From Candidatus Kuenenia stuttgartensis (GTDB lineage Bacteria; Bacteroidota; Bacteroidia; Flavobacteriales_D; Crocinitomicaceae), in contig CALPRR020000070.1 of assembly GCA_943326025.2 (NCBI GenBank), positions 1 through 11,314 on the forward strand: a stretch of DNA of 11,314 bases, given 5' to 3'. Positions 1-7,250 of this stretch are shown here, piece by piece. Position 1 is the stretch's first letter; each line of letters opens with the position of its first letter. A program made the position numbers and the translations under genes. The notes below the pieces were generated by a model. That model had not been told where the DNA came from and made no database searches. It saw nothing but the letters and a program-made list of their open reading frames with translations.

Positions 1-443
1 AATTGGAATTAGACATTTTCGGAGAAACCAAAAAAGTAACCGTAAAAGGAATTGTCGATCGAATAGATTCAATTGGCGGAAAAATTCGAATCATCGATTA
101 CAAATCAGGAAAAGTAAAAGACGAGGATACTAAAACGAAAGTGAAGTTAAACACAAATGAAGATATCATTCATGGTTTAATGAACAAAAAATACGTGCTT
201 CAATTGGTAATGTACGCCTTTTTATACAAACAAAAATTCAATGAATTACCGAAAGAAGTAGATATTATTTCGTTCATCAACATACAAAATGGAGCCTTTT
301 CTTTAGAAACAGGAAACGTAACTTTAGAAGAAATAGTAGAACTATTCCCTACACTTTTAACGATGATTTTAGAGCAAATCTATAATCCTGATCAGAATTT
401 TGAGCATGTGGAGAAGGAGTTTTCGTTTTGTAGTTATTGTTAG
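1..443 (+). CDS. PD-(D/E)XK nuclease-family protein, C-terminal part (5' end outside window)
   Basis: This is the last 146 or so residues of a larger protein; the frame is open to the window edge, so the TTG at position 3 is not a credible start. The visible part carries the core of a RecB/AddB-type PD-(D/E)XK nuclease. A GIVDRID strand (D19, D22 counted from position 3) is followed by IIDYKSGK with D32 and K34 as the expected metal-binding and catalytic pair, then QLVMYAFLY (Q67, Y71), matching the family's C-terminal Q-x3-Y helix. Known relatives act in DNA end resection and recombinational repair, usually with a helicase partner or domain, in the cytoplasm. The protein ends in C-S-Y-C and then TAG. 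AddB-like nucleases often carry a C-x2-C-x(n)-C iron-sulfur motif here, so the last cysteine of that pattern is absent. It converges on higA. Family assignment is fairly secure; whether it is AddB, a fused helicase-nuclease or a Cas4-like protein cannot be told from the tail. Confidence 0.8.
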   Translation, partial: LELDIFGETKKVTVKGIVDRIDSIGGKIRIIDYKSGKVKDEDTKTKVKLNTNEDIIHGLMNKKYVLQLVMYAFLYKQKFNELPKEVDIISFINIQNGAFSLETGNVTLEEIVELFPTLLTMILEQIYNPDQNFEHVEKEFSFCSYC

Positions 444-525
444 GGATAGTATTATTAAGAGTTTAAAGTCTTGTTTCTATTTTTCCAGGTTATATTTCTT
501 GAATATTCTATAATTCATTCTGTTG

Positions 526-828
526 TTATAATTTTATTGAAAGTTCTAGATTCCCATCAAGGCCTAATTCTATGATTTTTTTTAATGTAGAAAGTCTTAC
601 TTCTTTGATGTTATTTTCAATTTTAGAAATATATGATTTTGTGGTACCAACTTTTTCGGCAAGTTGCTCTTGTGTCATACCTTTTTCAAGTCTTGCTTCA
701 TGAATTAGAGCGCCAATTTTAAAGCTTTCATAACCTTCTTCTAAAGTATCTCGCTTTTTTGTTCCAACTTTACCGTAGTGTTTATCTTTAAATTGATCTA
801 AAGTCAATGTGTTATTTTTCGTTTTCAT
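526..828 (-). CDS. higA: HigA-type antitoxin, XRE-family helix-turn-helix protein
   Basis: A protein of 100 residues, taking the ATG at 828 (MKTKNNTLTLDQF) as the start. A longer open frame begins at 900 but its extra 24 residues are a Lys/Arg-rich shadow of the higB 3' end, so it is rejected. Residues about 36-95 form an XRE/Cro helix-turn-helix domain: IGALIHEARLEKGMTQEQLA followed by the recognition helix region TTKSYISKIENN (62-73). The N-terminal 35 residues (LDQF, YGKVGTKKRDTLEEGYE) resemble the toxin-contacting segment of antitoxins paired with Gp49-like toxins. In known systems HigA binds HigB, blocks its ribonuclease activity and represses the operon. Its ATG overlaps the toxin stop codon by 17 nt (812-828), consistent with coupled translation. 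The likely operator is the palindrome at 1178-1195. Function is by homology of motif and arrangement; confidence is high. Confidence 0.9.
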   Translation of the reverse strand: MKTKNNTLTLDQFKDKHYGKVGTKKRDTLEEGYESFKIGALIHEARLEKGMTQEQLAEKVGTTKSYISKIENNIKEVRLSTLKKIIELGLDGNLELSIKL

Positions 829-1159
829 ACTCTTCTTTAATTTTAAGTGCTTTATCAATTTCTTGTTTTGGTGTTTTTTGCGTTTTCTTCTGAAAACCAT
901 TCGCTAATACAACTAATTTTCCATCATCAAAAAAGCAAAATATTCTATAGATATCACTACCAAGTTTTACTCGTATTTCATAAAGTCCATCAGTACTATC
1001 GATGTGTTTTAAATACGTTTCTGGTACTCTAGGTATTTCTTCGATCAAATCAAATGTCCAGATAATTTTATCTTGAACTTTGCTTTTCTGTTTTACAAAG
1101 AAATCTTCGAAGTAATTTTTAAAGAATATTATTTGTCGTTGTTTATTTACCTTATCCAC
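812..1159 (-). CDS. higB: HigB-type toxin, RelE/ParE superfamily (phage Gp49-like), mRNA interferase
   Basis: A basic protein of 115 residues. The core GLYEIRVKLGSDIYRIF (58-74) followed by VVLANGFQKKTQKTPKQEI (83-101) is the hallmark of the Gp49-like/HigB branch of the RelE fold. Members cleave mRNA, usually on translating ribosomes, when the antitoxin is lost. R63, R72 and the K91/K92/K95 cluster are the likely RNA-contacting residues. The start is a GTG at 1159: an in-frame TGA lies only two codons upstream (1163-1165) and there is no ATG, GTG or TTG later in the N-terminal part. The toxin precedes and overlaps its antitoxin, which is the usual HigBA order. A Bacteroidota-type promoter lies immediately upstream. 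The nearest upstream gene on this strand is the macroglobulin, ending 98 bp away, and the pair probably has its own transcript. Length and motifs look intact, so an active toxin is expected, although activity is inferred. Confidence 0.9.
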   Translation of the reverse strand: MDKVNKQRQIIFFKNYFEDFFVKQKSKVQDKIIWTFDLIEEIPRVPETYLKHIDSTDGLYEIRVKLGSDIYRIFCFFDDGKLVVLANGFQKKTQKTPKQEIDKALKIKEEYENEK

Positions 1160-1163
1160 TTTT

Positions 1164-1194
1164 CAAATTTACAAATTGTTTCACTAAAGTGCAA
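1164..1194 (-). promoter_or_regulatory. Promoter of the higBA operon (Bacteroidota type)
   Basis: On the minus strand TAAATTTG (1171-1164) matches the Bacteroidota -7 consensus TAnnTTTG at every fixed position. A TTG (1194-1192) lies 20 nt upstream of it, the expected place of the -33 element. The -7 box ends only 4 nt before the GTG of higB, so the transcript would have almost no leader. The assignment is by consensus match only; no transcript data are available. Confidence 0.6.
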
Positions 1195-1195
1195 C
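1178..1195. promoter_or_regulatory. Near-perfect 18-bp palindrome, candidate HigA operator
   Basis: Plus-strand GTTTCACTAAAGTGCAAC is an inverted repeat with arms GTTtCACT and AGTGcAAC around a 2-bp centre, with 7 of 8 arm positions paired. It covers the -33 TTG and most of the spacer of the higBA promoter, where a bound HigA dimer would block RNA polymerase. XRE-type antitoxins commonly repress through such sites. The symmetry is seen directly; the identity of the binding protein is inferred. Confidence 0.55.
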
Positions 1196-1257
1196 TTTAT
1201 TATTAAACCATTATTCATTTAATTTGAGCGAGTGTTAAAAAGTTACTTAAATATTAC

Positions 1258-4200
1258 CTACCTCACCAAAACCTTCATCCCACCACTCATTCCGCGGTAC
1301 ATTGGAGCGTACATGCATTCCACTTCTGCTGTTCCGATGGTAAGAGATCCTTTTCCGGTTACGAATAGTTCGTATTCGAATGTGTGGTTTCCTTTTGGTA
1401 AATAATCGATGAACAATTCCGTTGAAGCATCTTTGTTGATTTGATAATAGGAAACTGTCGAATACTTGTAAGAAGAAACTTTTTCGCGTGATTCAAATCC
1501 AGAAGCTTTAGAATCTTTGATGTGCACAAATTCCATTGCTTGATTGCTTCGAACGGTCATTTTAACAGTTATTTTTGTTCCGATTGGAAGTATTGTTGTT
1601 GCCAAAACTTCTTCTTCCTTTCCGTTATTCATCCAATAATAATGGCGTTCAATACGCATTTCACCAGTAGATTTTTCGATGTTTTCCATCTTGTCTAAAT
1701 ACTTCAAGTACATCGCTCCAAAAACAGGTTGATCGGTTGTAGTTGAAACATTTACCGTTGCTTTTCCTGTTGTAATTTCTGTTCCATTATACACAAATGT
1801 TGAACTGGCATCTTTCTTCAAAACACCCAAATTGGTTCCATCGTTGAAACGAACAGAAACTTCTTGATTGAGTTGATTTGCAATACTCGTTTTATTGATC
1901 AAGAGCGCATGACAAGCTAAAGTCGTTGCTTTTGTTGTTTCCCAAGCATTTGCTTGTTTGTTTCTCAATAACCACAATTGCATTTGTTGAACTTCCTTGT
2001 CTAAACCACCCATTTCCGTGAAAAACTGAATAATGTAACTTTGCGTTTCAATAGGCGATTGATTCCAATAATAACCTGATTTGTTCGCATTCCAATACAT
2101 TCCCATTTCTGGTTTTTGAGTTGCACGATCTAAAATTGAATTTTTGATTTTATCAGCAAATCCTTTTTTTCCAGTTTTTAAGAATGAAAGTCCAGCCAAT
2201 GCTTGCGTTTGTAAATCAACATTTTTCCAGTCTTTCTCCAAACATTTTTGATAGTAAGTGCTCGCTTCTGTTTCTTTCACATCGAAATACGAACGAGCAG
2301 TTAACCAATGAACATGTAAAGAAGATAAACCAACTAATTTCTCACGATTTTCTTTTTTGATATCATTGAATTCTTTCAGATAGGCTTGTTCTAAAAATGC
2401 AACCGCAGTTTGAACCATCTCTTCATCATACGGAATTCCCAATTGTTTTAATTGTCCGAAACCAGAAACGATGTGTTGCGTGATATATACATTCGATTCA
2501 TGATTCCCAAACCAAGACCAACCACCATCTGTCGATTTCAAAACAGATAATTTCTCAATCGCAGCATTGATGTTGTTTTGTAACGTATTTTCATCAAATA
2601 ACGTTGCTAAATGATTGCGTTGAGCCGTTTCGGTTTGAGCATCTAATAACCAAGGAGTTTCGGTTAAAAGAATTGATTTTAAGTCTTTATTTTTCTCTAA
2701 TTCACTTAAAAAAGCATTTGGATTCGTTTGTTTCCATGTTTCAATAATGCCTTTAAATGCTGGATTATCTTTGATGATTTTTTGAGCTAATACATTTCCA
2801 AAATATCGTGCAAATGTTTGTTCAGCACATTCGTATGGGAATTCCATTAAATACGGTAAACTCATTAAAGTTGTCCACATTGGTTGTGTTTGCATTTCTA
2901 ATGTATAGGATATTTTTTGAGCAGTAGCTGATAGATTTTTTAACTTTTCCATTGTAAAAGCTTGTTCGCCCTTACTTGTTTTCACGAAAGGCATTGCTTC
3001 CACCACCAATTGTTTGTTGGATAGAATTGGAATTGCTTTACGTTCAGCATCACTGAATTGAGCATTTGAAGCTTCAATTTGATAAGCGATTAAGGAAAAT
3101 TTATCTTCTGGAATTTTAATTTTCCATGAAACTTCAGCGCTTGAATTTGCCGGAACTTTCACTTTTTGATCGTTGATTGAACCAAATAATGCAGTTGAAA
3201 TTTTGTCTGTCATCGGATCGATGAACGTCAATTTCACGGTTACTTCTTGTTCTTTCTCCGTCATATTGACAACTTTAGAAGAAAATACAAATTCATCATT
3301 TTCTCTGAAAAAACGCGGTTCATTTGGTTCCACCATCAATTCTTTTTTCGCTTCAAATGAATGTTCGTAGTAACCAACTTTTAAATCTTTGGTTGTTGCT
3401 AACGCTCTAAATTGCCAAGTTGTCAAGGCATCTGGCAGGGTAAATTCAAAGCGATAATTTCCAGCAGTATCAGCATAAATCGAAGGATAAAAGAATGCTG
3501 TTTCATTGAAGTTTGTTCTAGGAGTAGTAGCCGGTTTTGTTACTTCATCTTTTGATTTTTTGGACGTTCCTTTTCCATTTCCACCTCCAGAACCAGATGA
3601 AGAACCATCACCTCCCATTTGTACTTCTTCCATTTCAACAGCTGCTTCTGAAAATTCCATTTCAGCTGAAGCACTTGAATCTTCTAGATACATATTTGCT
3701 AATGGCGCTCTACTATAAGCTGCTCTATGATAAATATTTAAACCATATTCTGTAAAAGAATAATAATCATACCATCTTGAATCACGAGCCAATAAATTAC
3801 TTCCCGACGAATGGTTCCAATTAATTGAAAAATCAGGGTAATAATAAAATGAATGATCCCAATAAGTCTGACTCAACTGATTCAATGAAGCATCGTGCAT
3901 CGCTACTAAAAGTTCAGAAGGAGCATTTTTCAAGTTATTATCCTTAATTGTCACACTCCATTTTTCTTGACTTCCAGGTTTTAAATAATCTTTTACAGAA
4001 GCCAATTGAAGGTTCAAATTTTTATCATCATTTCTAAATCGAATAATTTGTTGTTGCTGGAAGATTTGATTGTCTTTAACCGTCAAAATATTGAATGTTA
4101 TACCATTTTTATCTTTTTCCGTCACCTTATATTTAATGACTTTACGACCTTTTAATTTGATCCATTTTCCGGTTGTAGCTGTTAGATCGTTTTTGATTTC

Positions 4201-7170
4201 AAAATAGACATTCAACTTTTTGTGTGAACTTCCAATAATCAATTCTAGTTCATCTCCAGCTTTCACTGTTGTTTTATTCGCAATCATCCATAAATCACTC
4301 ACATGTTGACCTTTTTTGGAAGTTGGTATAATGTAATTAAAAGTTCGTTCTAAAAGGATTTTTTCTCCATTCTCATCAATCGCAGAAAATTGAATGGCAT
4401 AAGCTCCTTGTTTTTGAATTAGCTTGTTTAAATCTATCGTTGTTCCAGATTTTACTTTTCCAGTTGAAATTGTGTCCGTTTGTAAAATCACTTGTTGTGC
4501 AAAATAAGTATACAAAGGAAAAGACTGATTAAATTCTTTCTCAGTAAATGTTTTAAATTCCGCTTCTTCTAGTGCCGTTTTAGCAACTTTTTCTTCTTTA
4601 ATTTTAATGATTGAATAATTGATTTCAGCTTCTTTGATTTCCACATTTTCGCTGTTTTTCACAAAAGCTTGAATGATGTTTTCTTGAGTTGAAACTATAT
4701 TTTCATCCATGCTGAAATCAATCAAATAACTTTGATTCCCAACATAAACAGATGTTGAATTTTCTTGAACTTCTCCTGAAATATCAGTTACAATTGCATT
4801 CATTCTGAAATGCGAACCGAAACTGTATTTTTTATTCTGTGGTAAAAATTGAATCTTGAAATTTCCATTTTGATCCGTAGAGATTAAGGTGTCAAAATAA
4901 GAAATTCGATCCTCATAATTCACATCACACCAGCGAGGAAAATAATTGGATTGAGAAATATTTACACTCACCTTTGCATTAGAAATCGGATAACCTGAAA
5001 ACGCTTTTACAGTTCCAACAACTTTCAACGAATCGCCTAATTTCACTTTCCCTTGGATTTCTTCAAAATCAACCTTGAATGTTGGTCTTTTATATTCTTC
5101 CACATTAAACGATTCAATGTATTCCCCATCCAATAAGATACTTAAATTGCCTAATAAGAATCCACTTGATGGAAGTTGAAAAGCAACAGTAGCAGTTCCA
5201 AATTCATTTAGATTTATTTCTTTTTTAAAGATAACTTGATCGTTATTATCCTTGATTTCAAGTTCGATTTCTTCATCATTGGCATCCACTTTAAAATCGT
5301 TGTTTTTTCCATGAAAACCTAAAATTTTGATAAATCCATTTTGACCAGGACGGTAAATGCCACGATCTAAATAAGCTTTATATGAGTAAGTAGTATCTTG
5401 ATCATAATTTCCATAAGTATAGAATCTTCCTACCAAACTATCGTTTTTATATTTCACTTGGTATCTGTAAGATTCAGTTCCATTAAATGTCGCTTTTCCA
5501 TTTTTATCAGTAAATATGGTCACCGGAATTAAATTAACTTCATCAGAATTGTGATAATAAGTTTCTATTGTCAATTTAATTTCTGCATTTTTAATTGGCA
5601 AACCATTCTTTTGATCTGTAATTAAAAAATGAGTAGTTTCATTCTCACTGTTTGTAATTGCATGAAGAGCCGAAAGATGATAAACCTCAAAAGCGAAATG
5701 ATTTTTTTTATACAAAGAATCTATCGAAAGAATGGATTCAATTTCAGCTGAATTATTGGCAACAATAAACAAATATTTTCCTGTTTCTTTTAATTCGGGA
5801 AGGATAAAATCAATATCATGGTTCAAATAAAAAGAATCTTTATCAAACTTAATTTCTTTTGAATAATAAGGAGATAATTTATAATTCTTCAATATATTAC
5901 TTCTAGATTTAAAATCGGAACTATTTTCATTTTCTATTTTGAAAATTTTGAATGTAGCTCCTTTAGTATTTCTATATTGGATATTTAAAATTATCGCTTG
6001 TTCGACTTCGAGGTTATTTTTAATTGAAAAGCTTAATGATTCATTTAAAATGTAATTTTTTAAATTGATTAACTCATTTTTAAAATCGCTTTCAGGATAT
6101 TTTTTCAAAGAAGCTTCAATTTTATTAAACGCTAAAAGATTGTTTTTTTTAGGTTCTATATTGTTTTTCCAATCGTAATTAATTGCTTTCTGTGCTAAAT
6201 TATTTGCAATTTGTAAGGAAAATAATGCTGAAGCTTTTGAATCGATCAGTAATTCTTCAAATCTTAAAAAAGCATTATTCAGAAAACGTTCTTTTTCAAA
6301 TTCATTGATTTTTTCAGCAGTTGAAAATTGATACACTTGATTCAAACGTTTTCCTACCCAATATGCATATGTATCGAAACGCTTATTTGTTAAGGTTAAT
6401 TTTTCAAGGTGATAATAAAGTTGAAATGTGAAATAGTCAGGCTCATAAAAATCTATTGCTGATGGAAGCTCATCCGTGTAACCATAATACAACGAATCTT
6501 TTAAACTGATATCCAATGAATTAAAATCCGTTTCATTGATAATTGAAAAAGCAAAATATTCGAAAAGAGATTCCATTGATCTTGGTTCGGATAATTCATC
6601 TTTTTCAAGGATAGAATTGATCTCCATTTTCATCAATTCAGTTGGTTTATCCATCATCATTTTTTGATGGTAATTGATTAGGTCAGATAAATCGCCATTC
6701 GTCAATTTCACATTTTTCCCATCAATTGGCCAGAGTAAACTTTCATCATCAAAAGAGAATAAACTTTCATTCCAGCGATTCCTTTCCAACCAATTGTTTA
6801 ACTGAAAATGAAGAATATTATTAAATGGAAATTCTAATTTTTCAGCTTGTTTAGCATATTCCCAAATGATTTTTTGTTGTTCATCTTGATCGAATTGTGC
6901 TTGTTCAACAATGCTTTGGATTTCAGTTAATATTTTCCAATATTCTTTCGAATTTTTTTCTGAAAGGGCATTTATTTCTAATCGTTTTAATTCATCAAAA
7001 GCTTTATGAGGTAAACCGTCATTTTTCAATAATTCATATTTTGAAAAATCAATTTCTTTTGTTTTAGGAGCTATTGCAATTTTAGGATATTCCGCAATAT
7101 TTAATTGAAACTGACTAAATAGGTTTAGATTTAATGTAATCAAGAAGAAAATAGTTAATATATTTTTCAT
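1258..7170 (-). CDS. Alpha-2-macroglobulin family protein (MG2, bait-region, thioester domains), exported
   Basis: An intact protein of 1970 residues. Residues 1-19 or 1-20 form a signal peptide (Lys, hydrophobic core, FSQ) without a lipobox Cys, so it should be periplasmic or secreted rather than a lipoprotein. In order: a helical N-terminal region (about 35-370); macroglobulin beta domains including MG2, with the signature YLDRGIYRPGQ at 600-610 and EEYKRPTF at 691-698; a bait-region-type domain with KAGDELEL near 970; a low-complexity linker (about 1165-1217) that is acidic, then Gly/Ser-rich, then Lys-rich; the A2M domain opening with NFNETAFFYPS near 1220; the thioester domain with PYECAEQTF (C1448, Q1451) and GGWSWF (1549-1554); and a C-terminal receptor-binding-like domain ending in MYAPMYRGM. 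Relatives trap proteases: bait cleavage exposes the Cys-Gln thioester, which bonds to the attacker. Cys and Gln are both kept, so activity is plausible. No PBP1C gene adjoins it, unlike the usual enterobacterial pair. It starts 69 bp after the stop of the polymerase gene and may be co-transcribed. The family call is very secure; the target proteases are unknown. Confidence 0.95.
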   Translation of the reverse strand: MKNILTIFFLITLNLNLFSQFQLNIAEYPKIAIAPKTKEIDFSKYELLKNDGLPHKAFDELKRLEINALSEKNSKEYWKILTEIQSIVEQAQFDQDEQQKIIWEYAKQAEKLEFPFNNILHFQLNNWLERNRWNESLFSFDDESLLWPIDGKNVKLTNGDLSDLINYHQKMMMDKPTELMKMEINSILEKDELSEPRSMESLFEYFAFSIINETDFNSLDISLKDSLYYGYTDELPSAIDFYEPDYFTFQLYYHLEKLTLTNKRFDTYAYWVGKRLNQVYQFSTAEKINEFEKERFLNNAFLRFEELLIDSKASALFSLQIANNLAQKAINYDWKNNIEPKKNNLLAFNKIEASLKKYPESDFKNELINLKNYILNESLSFSIKNNLEVEQAIILNIQYRNTKGATFKIFKIENENSSDFKSRSNILKNYKLSPYYSKEIKFDKDSFYLNHDIDFILPELKETGKYLFIVANNSAEIESILSIDSLYKKNHFAFEVYHLSALHAITNSENETTHFLITDQKNGLPIKNAEIKLTIETYYHNSDEVNLIPVTIFTDKNGKATFNGTESYRYQVKYKNDSLVGRFYTYGNYDQDTTYSYKAYLDRGIYRPGQNGFIKILGFHGKNNDFKVDANDEEIELEIKDNNDQVIFKKEINLNEFGTATVAFQLPSSGFLLGNLSILLDGEYIESFNVEEYKRPTFKVDFEEIQGKVKLGDSLKVVGTVKAFSGYPISNAKVSVNISQSNYFPRWCDVNYEDRISYFDTLISTDQNGNFKIQFLPQNKKYSFGSHFRMNAIVTDISGEVQENSTSVYVGNQSYLIDFSMDENIVSTQENIIQAFVKNSENVEIKEAEINYSIIKIKEEKVAKTALEEAEFKTFTEKEFNQSFPLYTYFAQQVILQTDTISTGKVKSGTTIDLNKLIQKQGAYAIQFSAIDENGEKILLERTFNYIIPTSKKGQHVSDLWMIANKTTVKAGDELELIIGSSHKKLNVYFEIKNDLTATTGKWIKLKGRKVIKYKVTEKDKNGITFNILTVKDNQIFQQQQIIRFRNDDKNLNLQLASVKDYLKPGSQEKWSVTIKDNNLKNAPSELLVAMHDASLNQLSQTYWDHSFYYYPDFSINWNHSSGSNLLARDSRWYDYYSFTEYGLNIYHRAAYSRAPLANMYLEDSSASAEMEFSEAAVEMEEVQMGGDGSSSGSGGGNGKGTSKKSKDEVTKPATTPRTNFNETAFFYPSIYADTAGNYRFEFTLPDALTTWQFRALATTKDLKVGYYEHSFEAKKELMVEPNEPRFFRENDEFVFSSKVVNMTEKEQEVTVKLTFIDPMTDKISTALFGSINDQKVKVPANSSAEVSWKIKIPEDKFSLIAYQIEASNAQFSDAERKAIPILSNKQLVVEAMPFVKTSKGEQAFTMEKLKNLSATAQKISYTLEMQTQPMWTTLMSLPYLMEFPYECAEQTFARYFGNVLAQKIIKDNPAFKGIIETWKQTNPNAFLSELEKNKDLKSILLTETPWLLDAQTETAQRNHLATLFDENTLQNNINAAIEKLSVLKSTDGGWSWFGNHESNVYITQHIVSGFGQLKQLGIPYDEEMVQTAVAFLEQAYLKEFNDIKKENREKLVGLSSLHVHWLTARSYFDVKETEASTYYQKCLEKDWKNVDLQTQALAGLSFLKTGKKGFADKIKNSILDRATQKPEMGMYWNANKSGYYWNQSPIETQSYIIQFFTEMGGLDKEVQQMQLWLLRNKQANAWETTKATTLACHALLINKTSIANQLNQEVSVRFNDGTNLGVLKKDASSTFVYNGTEITTGKATVNVSTTTDQPVFGAMYLKYLDKMENIEKSTGEMRIERHYYWMNNGKEEEVLATTILPIGTKITVKMTVRSNQAMEFVHIKDSKASGFESREKVSSYKYSTVSYYQINKDASTELFIDYLPKGNHTFEYELFVTGKGSLTIGTAEVECMYAPMYRGMSGGMKVLVR

Positions 7171-7231
7171 GTATTAATTAGTTTGATTTATTAAAATTAC
7201 AAATGTTGAAGCTAATAATTATAGCTGAAAT

Positions 7232-7250
7232 TTGGGTTATTATTGGGTTA
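7232..7250. repeat. 8-bp direct repeat at 11-bp spacing, upstream of the macroglobulin gene
   Basis: Plus strand TTGGGTTA-TTA-TTGGGTTA (minus strand TAACCCAA twice). The copies are exact and begin 11 bp apart, about one helical turn. The repeat straddles the stop codon of the polymerase gene (7240-7242) and lies about 60-80 bp upstream of the macroglobulin ATG. It could be a binding site for a regulator using tandem half-sites, or chance in AT-rich DNA. Function is unknown. Confidence 0.4.

Noticed and set aside
457..485. Possible terminator after the nuclease gene (AAGA...TCTT followed by a T-rich run)
   Set aside because: Only 4 base pairs can form around an 8-nt loop, all but one of them A-U; too weak to call.
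829..900. Longer antitoxin with 24 extra Lys/Arg-rich N-terminal residues (start at 900)
   Set aside because: The extension lies wholly inside the toxin gene in another frame and reads as basic low-complexity sequence. The ATG at 828 gives a normal HigA N-terminus and the usual short overlap.
3506..3755. Plus-strand open frames rich in Pro/Ser/Phe opposite the macroglobulin linker
   Set aside because: These are antisense shadows of the Gly/Ser/Glu-rich codons of the linker, with no family features.
7185..7220. Promoter directly before the macroglobulin gene (TAATTTTA)
   Set aside because: The -7 box lacks the final G and no TTG lies at the expected distance upstream, so the match is not better than expected in AT-rich spacer.
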